Below are positions 36,238 to 43,938 of a stretch of 64,000 nt of DNA, in pieces. Each line of letters starts with the position of its first letter. The stretch's first letter is position 1. The notes under the pieces were generated by a model. The model worked only from the letters and a program-made list of their open reading frames with translations. It made no database searches and was not told the DNA's origin. The DNA is taken from contig NZ_MSZX01000002.1 of assembly GCF_002021565.1 (NCBI RefSeq), forward strand, positions 62,027-126,026. Direction: 5' to 3'. A program made the position numbers and the translations under genes. The stretch is from Paenibacillus selenitireducens (lineage in GTDB: Bacteria > Bacillota > Bacilli > Paenibacillales > Paenibacillaceae).

Positions 36238-36366
36238 ATGTCCATTCTATCTGATGAACTTTTGGTAGAATCGTATTACAAGGCTATTGAGCTAGATTTG
36301 GAAGTCGAGTTCATCACCTTATTGTTAGCCGAAATTCATAAACGTCAGTTACCCGTGTATATATAA
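36238..36366 (+). CDS. sda: Sporulation histidine kinase inhibitor Sda
   Basis: This 42-residue protein reads MSILSDELLVESYYKAIELD and continues LEVEFITLLL. It aligns residue for residue with B. subtilis Sda (LSDELLIESY-KA-E..L...FI.L...EI..R). Sda is a helical hairpin that binds the dimerisation domain of KinA/KinB and blocks the phosphorelay when replication initiation is perturbed. AAAAAGGAG lies 8 bp before the ATG. The C-terminus (QLPVYI) is shorter than in B. subtilis. The DnaA boxes upstream supply the expected replication signal. Confidence 0.92.
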   Translation: MSILSDELLVESYYKAIELDLEVEFITLLLAEIHKRQLPVYI

Positions 36367-36395
36367 AAAGCTTCAACTTCTCCGTACACCATCCA

Positions 36396-36647
36396 TTAAC
36401 TCCATTCATGAATCCGGCACTGGTAATAGCGCTGACATGGATCACAATACAGCAGATGCGTGCAGACGGACACGTCTTCCTGGGTTGTTTCTGACGTTGA
36501 GCTCTCGAGCACATCATCACCAGCGTATGGACTGTAGGGCCCTTCATAATCCTCTAATTTTCCATAATCAATCGTGACAAGTGAACAAGCAGGGCAAGTA
36601 ATGTTGGATATCATAAGACCGTTACATAAAGGGCAATAATAAGACAA
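36396..36647 (-). CDS. Hypothetical small zinc-ribbon protein
   Basis: The 83-residue protein has CPLC and CPAC near its N-terminus and a second cysteine-rich part at the C-terminus (CTHLLYC, CDPC, C), consistent with one or two zinc ribbons. No family was recognised. The probable start is TTG 36647 (minus strand) behind GGAGGT; the sequence around it can fold into a hairpin. It lies downstream of yumC on the same strand and converges on sda. Confidence 0.6.
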   Translation of the reverse strand: MSYYCPLCNGLMISNITCPACSLVTIDYGKLEDYEGPYSPYAGDDVLESSTSETTQEDVSVCTHLLYCDPCQRYYQCRIHEWS

Positions 36648-36708
36648 GGGTACCCCACCTCCGTAAGAAAATCTTTAGAAGGTAGGATACCCTTTATTGT
36701 TGATTCAT
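36647..36708 (-). promoter_or_regulatory. Hairpin covering the ribosome-binding site of the zinc-ribbon gene
   Basis: On the minus strand AAGGGTATCC-TACC can pair with GGTGGGG-TACCCTT. The second arm includes part of the GGAGGT site and reaches the TTG start. No T run follows, so it is more likely to affect translation than to terminate. Confidence 0.45.
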
Positions 36709-36730
36709 ATCATAGAATGATACGGACCGA

Positions 36731-37735
36731 TTACACTTTCATGCTGCTGCTGTGTCCTGGGGACAATTTCGCACTTGGATCAACATATACTTTCGCATTG
36801 TTAATCGCCGTTGGTGCTTCACCGAACCCAACCGCAATCAGCTTCAATTTGCCAGGGTACGTGGTGATGTCACCCGCTGCGAAGATACCCGGAATGTTCG
36901 TCTCCATGCGTGTATCCACAACAATGGATCCACCTTCAATGTGGATACCCCATTCGGCAATTGGACCCAAGGAGGATACGAAACCGAAATTGATGATGAC
37001 GGCGTCGACATCTAACGTTTGCGTTTCTTTGGTCTTCACGTCAGCAAGGGTCACTTGCTCAATGCGATCATCCCCATGAAGGCTAACGATTTCAGTCGGC
37101 GTGACGACATTCACTTTGGAAGCCATGAGACGCTCTACGCTGTGCTCATGCGCACGGAATTTATCACGACGATGAATCAGCGTTACTTGTTCTGCAATCG
37201 GTTCAAGCATAAGGGCCCAATCCAGTGCAGAGTCGCCCCCGCCGCTAAGCAGTACCTTTTGACCAGCAAATTGCTGCAGGTCGCTAACGAAATAGTGAAG
37301 ATTTTTCTTCTCATATTTGGAAGCTTCCGGTAGCTCTAGGCGACGTGGTTCAAATGCGCCAACGCCAGCCGTAATAATAACCGCTTTGGCATAATGGACT
37401 TCTTTATCTGTAGTGATTTCAAAAAGACGCTCGTCTTTCTTCACCACATTTAATACTTTTTCTTCCAAACGAATATCGGTTTGGAACATTTTCATTTGCT
37501 CGCTGAGGTTATCGACAAGCTCTTGTGCAGTAACTTTGGGAAAGCCTGCTACATCGTAAATGTATTTTTCAGGATATAATGCTGCCAACTGTCCGCCAAG
37601 TTGCGGCATGCTTTCGATAAGTTTGACGGATGCTTGGCGCATACCTCCATAAAAGGCTGCAAACATACCGGCAGGTCCGCCACCGATGATAAGGATATCA
37701 ACGGGCTCTTGAGTAGATAGGTTTTGTTGGTCCAC
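36731..37735 (-). CDS. yumC: Ferredoxin/flavodoxin--NADP+ reductase (YumC type)
   Basis: The 334-residue flavoprotein is of the thioredoxin-reductase-like FNR type of Bacillales and moves electrons between NADPH and ferredoxin or flavodoxin. It has the FAD motif GGGPAGM (18-24), the NADP motif [11 protein letters not shown], and [12 protein letters not shown]. It lacks the CxxC of thioredoxin reductase, which separates the two families. GTG 37735 (minus strand) is preceded by GGAGGTG. A C-terminal extension ([10 protein letters not shown]) is typical of this type. Confidence 0.93.
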   Translation of the reverse strand: MDQQNLSTQEPVDILIIGGGPAGMFAAFYGGMRQASVKLIESMPQLGGQLAALYPEKYIYDVAGFPKVTAQELVDNLSEQMKMFQTDIRLEEKVLNVVKKDERLFEITTDKEVHYAKAVIITAGVGAFEPRRLELPEASKYEKKNLHYFVSDLQQFAGQKVLLSGGGDSALDWALMLEPIAEQVTLIHRRDKFRAHEHSVERLMASKVNVVTPTEIVSLHGDDRIEQVTLADVKTKETQTLDVDAVIINFGFVSSLGPIAEWGIHIEGGSIVVDTRMETNIPGIFAAGDITTYPGKLKLIAVGFGEAPTAINNAKVYVDPSAKLSPGHSSSMKV

Positions 37736-38120
37736 AGGGGCACCTCCGAAATTTCAATTTAATTTGTCACATACTTTTTTTATTATAAGCCTCATTGATG
37801 TGGAATGAAACCTATTTTCAGTTGTTTTTGCAGTAAATTAACTTAATCGGGGTACAAAAAAAATTAAATGTAGAATTGTCGAAGTATTTTCGAAAAAAGC
37901 TTGATATTATGGATAAAAATAAGTATCATTTCAGATGGGTTAATAAACCAGTTGTCGAATTGTGACCGAGATTGTTACACTGCATTCATCACAAGTTGGA
38001 GACAATTGCGTATAAATTGGATAAACCACTAATTTTTTTGTATTTCAAGTGTAATTTTTCACAAATAATTTTGTCATTATATATAATAAATAACTTGAAG
38101 GATTGGATGGGATTAGAATC
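37736..38120. other. Intergenic region between yumC and the NDH-2 gene
   Basis: This 385-bp divergent region is AT-rich. Near the NDH-2 gene it has a TATAAT (38082-38087) preceded by GTGTAATTTTTCACAA (38049-38064), an imperfect Rex-like operator. A stretch at 38011-38033 (AATTGGATAAACCAC) resembles the palindromic repeat found at 43.6 and 60.8 kb. No gene is seen. Confidence 0.4.
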
Positions 38121-39317
38121 ATGAGTAACATTCCAAAAATTGTGATCTTAGGAGCGGGGTACGGCGGTATTCTTACAGCTCAACGTCTCCAAAAAGAGTT
38201 GAACTATAATGAAGCAGACGTGACGCTTGTGAATAAACATGACTACCACTATTTTACCACGCATCTTCACATGCCTGCTGCAGGTACGGATCATATGGAA
38301 AATGCACGCGTGTCCATATCGAAATTAATCGATGAGTTCAAGATTGACTTCGTGAAAGCGACTGTATCACAAATCCGTACGCAAGAGAAGAAAGTATTGC
38401 TTGAAGACGGAAGCGCATTATCCTACGATTACCTTGTGATTTCTGTCGGTGGCGAGACGGAAACATTCGGCATCCCAGGTATGAAAGAATATGCGATGAG
38501 TATCCGCAGCATTAACTCCGTGCGTATGATCCGCCAACATATCGAATATCAATTTGCATCTTACAAACAAGACGAGAGCCGCCTGGATCGCTTGACTTTT
38601 GTTGTCGGCGGCGCCGGGTTTACGGGAATTGAATTTGTATCTGAGCTTGCGGACCGTATGCCTGAATTATGCAAACAATACGACGTAGATCCTTCCCTTG
38701 TGAAGATTTATAATGTAGAAGCTGCTCCAACTGCACTGCCTGGGTTCGATGCAGAGCTAGTTGAATACGCGATGAATGTATTGCAGAATAAAGGCGTTAC
38801 GTTCAAAATCGGCACACCTATCAAAGAAGCTACACCTGAGGGCGTTATCGTTGGTGAAGGTGAATTGATTAAGTCAGCAACGGTTGTATGGGCTGCTGGT
38901 ATACGCGGAAATCGTATCGTGGAAGAAGCAGGGATTGAAACCATGCGTGGCCGCGTGAAAATCGATGATTATCTGCGGGTTCCTGGTCAAGACAATATCT
39001 ACGTGATTGGCGACAACTCGTTGATGTTCAATCCAGAAGGTCGTCCTTACCCGCCAACAGCACAAATTGCGATGCAACAAGGGGTTACTTGCGCGAACAA
39101 CATCGTTGCAGCGATTCGCAACCAACAACCGGTTAAATTCGTATTCAGCAACAAAGGTACTGTAGCATCCCTTGGTAAAGGCGAAGCCATTGGTATCGTA
39201 GGTACGAAGAAATTCAAAGGATTTACCGCAGCGCAGTTGAAAAAAATGATCGATATTCGCTACCTATTCATCATCGGCGGCATTCCGCTTGTGTTGAAAA
39301 AAGGGAAGTTCCTATAA
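38121..39317 (+). CDS. Type II NADH dehydrogenase (NDH-2; YumB/Ndh-like)
   Basis: The 398-residue membrane-associated flavoprotein oxidises NADH and reduces menaquinone without pumping protons. It has the FAD site ILGAGYGG, the NADH site VVGGAGFTGIEFVSELAD, a quinone-site-type sequence PYPPTAQIAMQQG and a C-terminal amphipathic or hydrophobic end (YLFIIGGIPLVLKKG) for membrane binding. ATG 38121 is the first plausible ATG; an in-frame TTG at 38103 directly abuts its ribosome-binding site. The next gene starts 2 bp after its stop. Rex control is possible. Confidence 0.9.
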   Translation: MSNIPKIVILGAGYGGILTAQRLQKELNYNEADVTLVNKHDYHYFTTHLHMPAAGTDHMENARVSISKLIDEFKIDFVKATVSQIRTQEKKVLLEDGSALSYDYLVISVGGETETFGIPGMKEYAMSIRSINSVRMIRQHIEYQFASYKQDESRLDRLTFVVGGAGFTGIEFVSELADRMPELCKQYDVDPSLVKIYNVEAAPTALPGFDAELVEYAMNVLQNKGVTFKIGTPIKEATPEGVIVGEGELIKSATVVWAAGIRGNRIVEEAGIETMRGRVKIDDYLRVPGQDNIYVIGDNSLMFNPEGRPYPPTAQIAMQQGVTCANNIVAAIRNQQPVKFVFSNKGTVASLGKGEAIGIVGTKKFKGFTAAQLKKMIDIRYLFIIGGIPLVLKKGKFL

Positions 39318-39318
39318 G

Positions 39319-39564
39319 ATGCGACATTGCAGTGTACAAGTTCGTGGACTCCTGACGCGTGACGAATTGGATCGGTACAATGCATTGATGGAAGTTGGTT
39401 CATACCTCGAATCTCAGACTCGTTATGATTTAGCGTATCATGTGCAGCGCGAGGTGGATATGTTAATTCAACCAGCTATTGAACGTCTGAAGGAAAAGGG
39501 CCGTGCACGTGACCGGGCGACGGAAGAATTCCTTGAAACGTTGAATCAAGAAGATGAAGATTAA
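39319..39564 (+). CDS. Hypothetical protein co-transcribed with NDH-2
   Basis: An 81-residue soluble protein, highly charged and mainly helical, with no recognised family (MRHCSVQVRGLLTRDELDRY; YHVQREVDMLIQPAIERLKE). It starts 2 bp after the NDH-2 stop and ends just before a terminator, so the two genes form one operon. It may modify or stabilise NDH-2, but only its position suggests this. Confidence 0.7.
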   Translation: MRHCSVQVRGLLTRDELDRYNALMEVGSYLESQTRYDLAYHVQREVDMLIQPAIERLKEKGRARDRATEEFLETLNQEDED

Positions 39565-39568
39565 GATC

Positions 39569-39602
39569 AAGCCTGTTAAGCTTCGTGCTTAACAGGCTTT
39601 TT
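39569..39602 (+). terminator. Terminator of the NDH-2 operon
   Basis: AAGCCTGTTAAGC pairs with GCTTAACAGGCTT around a short loop, and a run of six Ts follows. Confidence 0.92.
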
Positions 39603-39661
39603 TGCGCATCTGAAAGCTCCCGGTTTTTTCCAGGGTCTTCTCATAGCCGTAGATTTCGGCT

Positions 39662-40789
39662 TTATTGCAGGACTCCGCTTCCTAAGATCTTTGTATGAAC
39701 AGTAACATGGAACTCAGCATCCGATATGGCTTCAGGCCAACGATCTTTGATTTTCTTCCAAGCACGATAATGGTCAGCTCTCACATGCATACCGAACCCT
39801 ACCGGATCGAGGTGATGAGTTTGTGTTTTTTTCAAGATTTCTTCGATTTGCTGCTTTATTTGTTCATTGATGAAACGCTGAACCTTTGGTTGTTGATTCT
39901 TCATTTGGAACGGGAAAGTACGTTCTGTAACGCTCGCATCGATGTTGAGGTCTATATGAAAGGTAAACTTGCCATTGTTAGCCGATGTTTTGATTTTTGT
40001 TTTGGATTTCACGACATCGATGCTGAGTTTTTGGTTAATGAAAGGAATTTGCTCCCCTGAATGAAGTTCCTGTGCTGGAAAGGTCAGAGTTGCTATATCC
40101 TTGTTTTCTTCAAGGAGAAATCGGAACAAGATCGTTTCTTGTAAGCCCAATTGGGTCACAAATCTGCCTTCCTTATCAAGCAATGCGGTTCCTCTAATTT
40201 CGATATCCTTATCTTTATTTATTAAGGAAATGTAAGGCGTTATTCCTTCTTCATTGAATTGTCGATGTAATCGCTGCATGGTCGTATCGACAGTAATATT
40301 CCGCCTATTGGACGTTCGGATTAACTTGGATACATACAGCGCAACCAAAGGTTCGTTCTCAGGATAGAAGTAAAAGATGTCTGAGAGAGGGACCTCGGCG
40401 GCACATATTCTCGCCGTAACGGTAGGTTCCGCAGTGCGAAACAAGTAATCTAGGGTAGCGAACCATCCGGGATACTCCAGAAGTCTTTTGCCAATAAGAA
40501 TGGTTTGAACTTTCCCGCCTGTTGGAATTCCTGAAGACAGGGCATCAAAGTTGTTTCGGTTACGGCGGAGGGAATATGGGCTGACATCTTCGAATTCATC
40601 GGACTTCTTTTTTGCATCTTTATTAAAGACGGGGCTCGAACTGTATACAACCAGATGGTTGTCCTTATTTACATCTAGACCAACCATAAGAATGAGCGTT
40701 GCATCCTCTAAATACATATGGTCATAGCATCCCGGCAACATGGATAGCAACACCATAACCATGATGATTTTACACATTAGTTTTCTCAT
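39662..40789 (-). CDS. Spore germination lipoprotein, Ger(x)C family
   Basis: The 375-residue C subunit of a GerA-type germinant receptor has a lipoprotein signal peptide ending in the lipobox LPGC and the GerC-family sequence GLDVNKDN, ARICAAEVPLSDIFYF and the C-terminal FGMHVRADHYRAWKKIKDRW. It sits on the outer face of the inner spore membrane. The start at 40789 overlaps the stop of the B-subunit gene (ATGA) and has AGGAG upstream. The operon is probably transcribed in the forespore, but no SigG promoter was identified. Confidence 0.92.
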   Translation of the reverse strand: MRKLMCKIIMVMVLLSMLPGCYDHMYLEDATLILMVGLDVNKDNHLVVYSSSPVFNKDAKKKSDEFEDVSPYSLRRNRNNFDALSSGIPTGGKVQTILIGKRLLEYPGWFATLDYLFRTAEPTVTARICAAEVPLSDIFYFYPENEPLVALYVSKLIRTSNRRNITVDTTMQRLHRQFNEEGITPYISLINKDKDIEIRGTALLDKEGRFVTQLGLQETILFRFLLEENKDIATLTFPAQELHSGEQIPFINQKLSIDVVKSKTKIKTSANNGKFTFHIDLNIDASVTERTFPFQMKNQQPKVQRFINEQIKQQIEEILKKTQTHHLDPVGFGMHVRADHYRAWKKIKDRWPEAISDAEFHVTVHTKILGSGVLQ

Positions 40790-41898
40790 GAACTCGTTCT
40801 CCTGGGGAATATTCGGTCGAATAGGGTGGTATACATCCACAAGACAACAGGAAAAGCATAAGAAAGGATTAAGCCACAGGAGGTCAACATGTCGGTTAGG
40901 CGAGTCAATCTACTTTGAGTCCACACGATAAACGCTGCTGCAGTTATCAACAAGACAATGAAAATGATCAATAGGTAAGGTTCAAGCTTTGGGTTTCCTA
41001 TGAGATTACTTGTGTTCTGAATGACAATAAAGATGGAGATGATCCAGGTCACCGAGATAATAAGAACATAGGAAGAGAGAAAGATTACATCCCAGCGATT
41101 GAGAAAATTAGGCTCAATAACTTTCAACAAACTAAGTGTTGGCCAGTTATATTTGACGATTTCCTGCTGCGAAAAGAAAACGAAGCATACAATCGTCACG
41201 ATTAAATTTATGGTCATCGTTAATGTATTGGCCAAGATGATGCCGCGTGTCGCCAATTGTTTCGATTTCAAATACGGATACATCCAAAAGGCGATCTCAA
41301 AACCCAAATAAGAGAATATCGTTGTTCTGACGCCTAACAAAACAGGATACCAGCCTTCCTTGAGCACAGGCCGCAAATAATGCCAGTGGCTATCGTTAAG
41401 TGGGATCGTCAACACAACAATCATCCATATCGATATGTAAAAAATGATCTCCGCATATCTTCCAAGGGATCGGATCCCATAACGAATCAACTGATAGGTA
41501 GGGATGAGGATTAGTACGGTCAAGATGACGAGAGGTGTTTTGGGCAGCAGCCATACTTTGATAATTGTCAAAGCCGAAAATAAGATCAAGAAAGAGACGG
41601 ACATGAAATAAAGGACAACGAACATCGTCCCTAATTTACCTATCCAAGTTCCGAAATAAATCTTAAACAGATCTGGCAACGTTGCGTCTGGATGCTTCTT
41701 CATGATTTGAATGATGAAGATACTTGCGATGACCGCAGATAGCCATCCGATAATAATCGATATCCACCCATCGGTTCCGGCAATCAGAGACAATTCCCGA
41801 GGAAGGGTCAAGAAACCGATGCCGACTTGCATGCCATGGATTAAGAAAACATATTGCATGAACGTGATTTGCTGCTTTGTCTTCGTTTTCGTATTCAT
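40786..41898 (-). CDS. Spore germination permease, GerAB/GerKB family
   Basis: The 370-residue B subunit has ten predicted membrane segments and belongs to the amino acid permease-like spore germination family. The N-terminus ITFMQYVFLIHGMQVGIGFLTLP is the characteristic start. It is thought to bind the germinant. It overlaps both neighbours by 4 bp, so the A, B and C subunits are translationally coupled. The germinant cannot be predicted from this sequence. Confidence 0.93.
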   Translation of the reverse strand: MNTKTKTKQQITFMQYVFLIHGMQVGIGFLTLPRELSLIAGTDGWISIIIGWLSAVIASIFIIQIMKKHPDATLPDLFKIYFGTWIGKLGTMFVVLYFMSVSFLILFSALTIIKVWLLPKTPLVILTVLILIPTYQLIRYGIRSLGRYAEIIFYISIWMIVVLTIPLNDSHWHYLRPVLKEGWYPVLLGVRTTIFSYLGFEIAFWMYPYLKSKQLATRGIILANTLTMTINLIVTIVCFVFFSQQEIVKYNWPTLSLLKVIEPNFLNRWDVIFLSSYVLIISVTWIISIFIVIQNTSNLIGNPKLEPYLLIIFIVLLITAAAFIVWTQSRLTRLTDMLTSCGLILSYAFPVVLWMYTTLFDRIFPRRTSS

Positions 41899-43391
41899 GA
41901 ATCTCCTTTTTCCGCCTTCGTTGGGCTAGGGGTCTGGCGTTCTAATTGTTGAGGATTCGAGCTGACAGGCCTTTTCTTCATCAACCATAAGGGCAACCGG
42001 ATAACTGAGTCTTTCCAATCGGAGAACCTTACAGGGGAATAGGGGCTTCCGTATGGCGTTCCAAGGGAGTCAAGTGTAATAAGATGCACCATTAACATCA
42101 TAAACCCGATGGTGATTCCGAAAATCCCGAAGAGTGAAGCGAGAATCATCATCGGGAAGCGGATGAAACGAATCGCAGCCCCCATATCATAGCTAGGTAT
42201 AATGAAGGAAGAGATGGCTGTTGCTGCGACGATGATGACCATGATATTGCTGACAATGCCGGCTTGAACTGCTGCTTGCCCAATCACGATTCCGCCAACG
42301 ATCCCTACAGTCTGACCTATAGGTGCCGGTAGGCGAATCCCTGCCTCACGCAGCATTTCAAGCGTGATCTCCATGAGGATCGCCTCGATGAATGGAGGAA
42401 AAGGGACACGTTCTCTGGATGCACCGATAGAAAGGATTAGATTAATCGGAATGATGACGTAATTGTAAGAGATGAGGGCAATATAAAGAGCAGGTAAAAA
42501 TATGGCGATAAAAAAGGCTAAAAAACGCAAGGATCGAATAAACGATGAAACGATCCAGCGCGAACTGTAATCATCAACGCTTTGAAAGAAGGAATTAAAG
42601 GTCGTTGGACCAATTAATGCGATCGGAGATCGATCTACGATGATCGCCACTCTTCCCTGCAGAATATGAGAGGCGGCTGCATCGGGCCGTTCCGTCGCAA
42701 TAAATTGGGGAAAAGGTGAAAAAGTGTTATCTTCGATGTATTCTTCGAGTTCCCCGGTGTTTAGGATCGCATCGACCTGAATATTCTGAATCCGTTCTTC
42801 CAGTTCAGTCAAGATCCCAGGGTCAATTACATCCTCTAAGTAGAGGAGCGTAACTGTTGCTGATCCGCGCTGACCTACTTTCATTTCCTTGACTTTAAGC
42901 TCCAGGTTGGGAATAAAGCGGCGAATTAATGCAATGTTCTGGCTGCCCGTCTCAACAAATCCCTGATGTCCTCCCTTTAAAGAGGCCTCAAGTTGAGGGT
43001 CCGAAATAGATCTTTGAGGCCACCCCTGGGTATCTAAAATGCTGGCATCATATTTCTTATCAATGAACAATACACTGCTGCCTAGCAAGATCGCCGAAAT
43101 GATCTCATCCCATGATGCGGATTTCTTGACATGACTGATCGCCACAGCAGAAAGGACGCTTTTTTCATACATTAGCGGATAAAGTACATTGTTATTCAAT
43201 GCATTCTTGTCCGTGAGGTTGGATAAGAAGAGGATCGCGGCTTGTTCTCCAGTTAATTGGATGGTAAATTGGCGGACCATGAAATCCTGGGAATCTTGAA
43301 ATAAAGATTGAGCATACTGGATATTCTCTGTTAAGGTGGTACTTGGTTTAGTAGGACCCTGAGGGTTTGACCCGTTGTTGGATATAGGCAT
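41895..43391 (-). CDS. Spore germination protein, GerA/GerKA family
   Basis: The 498-residue A subunit has a large soluble N-terminal domain (to about residue 285), then four to five membrane segments with ERVPFPPFIEAILMEITLEMLREAG and IGQTVGIVGGIVIGQAAVQA, which are family hallmarks. GerA subunits form the oligomeric ion channel of the receptor. AAGGA lies 8 bp ahead of ATG 43391 (minus strand); an ATG at 43400 is too close to that site. It is the first gene of the ger operon. Confidence 0.94.
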   Translation of the reverse strand: MPISNNGSNPQGPTKPSTTLTENIQYAQSLFQDSQDFMVRQFTIQLTGEQAAILFLSNLTDKNALNNNVLYPLMYEKSVLSAVAISHVKKSASWDEIISAILLGSSVLFIDKKYDASILDTQGWPQRSISDPQLEASLKGGHQGFVETGSQNIALIRRFIPNLELKVKEMKVGQRGSATVTLLYLEDVIDPGILTELEERIQNIQVDAILNTGELEEYIEDNTFSPFPQFIATERPDAAASHILQGRVAIIVDRSPIALIGPTTFNSFFQSVDDYSSRWIVSSFIRSLRFLAFFIAIFLPALYIALISYNYVIIPINLILSIGASRERVPFPPFIEAILMEITLEMLREAGIRLPAPIGQTVGIVGGIVIGQAAVQAGIVSNIMVIIVAATAISSFIIPSYDMGAAIRFIRFPMMILASLFGIFGITIGFMMLMVHLITLDSLGTPYGSPYSPVRFSDWKDSVIRLPLWLMKKRPVSSNPQQLERQTPSPTKAEKGDS

Positions 43392-43482
43392 GGATATCAT
43401 CCTTAAATTTATAGATTAGTTTCAGGATAGTATGCCCCGTGTAAAATACACATTATTCCAATATGCGAGATCTTATCCATGC

Positions 43483-43515
43483 AAAAAGCTGGCTTCCTAA
43501 TCTGGAAGCCAGCTT
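43483..43515 (-). terminator. Terminator upstream of the ger operon
   Basis: AAGCTGGCTTCC pairs with GGAAGCCAGCTT around a six-base loop, with a T run on the minus strand. It would end read-through from the DUF4129 operon, about 420 bp past its last stop. Confidence 0.85.
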
Positions 43516-43635
43516 CAGAGTGTCGATAAAGTCCAGAGGGCTTTTCGGCACTTTATTTTTGTGTGTGATCTCGTTTCGTAGAAGAAAAGTCAATTTAAAA
43601 CGATCTATCACAATGATGAAGATGAATGAAGTTTG

Positions 43636-43929
43636 CTATGTTATATAAATCCAGTACAGGGTGGGGAAAAAGTAAGTGTTTGTGGTGGTGCTATATTGGA
43701 TAAATCCACTAACTTCGCCGTTTTCAGTACGATTTCGCACTCTATACTGGATAAATCCAATAGAATGTGCTGAAAATGCCTCTAAAATGCTGATTTTCCC
43801 CCCTCTATATTGGAAACGTCCAGTATAGTTTCGGGTTTTAGTGCTGGTAGTGAAGCTATGTTGGATGAATCCAGGATAGGTCCGCGAAAAAGGACTGATG
43901 GTGTAGCTTTGTTGGAAAATCCATTTTAG
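43636..43929. repeat. Array of six degenerate 24-bp palindromes
   Basis: Six imperfect copies of a palindrome with core TTGGATAAATCCA, bounded by CTAT and ATAG, start at 43636, 43691, 43742, 43805, 43856 and 43907. The spacings are 55, 51, 63, 51 and 51 bp. The best palindrome is copy 4 (43805-43828, TGGAAACGTCCA). Linkers of about 27 bp are also partly alike (GTCCGCGAAAAAGGACTGATGG after copy 5; shorter forms after the others), so this is a diverged tandem repeat. It lies between the DUF4129 stop and the minus-strand terminator. Confidence 0.88.
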
Positions 43930-43938
43930 GTACGCGAA

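Noticed and set aside
43636-43929. CRISPR-like regularly spaced repeats
   Set aside because: The units are palindromic, strongly diverged from each other, and the linkers resemble each other rather than being unique spacers. No cas gene is present, and spacing is not constant.
43636-43929. The palindromes as ordinary rho-independent terminators
   Set aside because: The arms are AT-rich with a 4-6 bp core and no T run follows, unlike the clear terminators elsewhere in the window.
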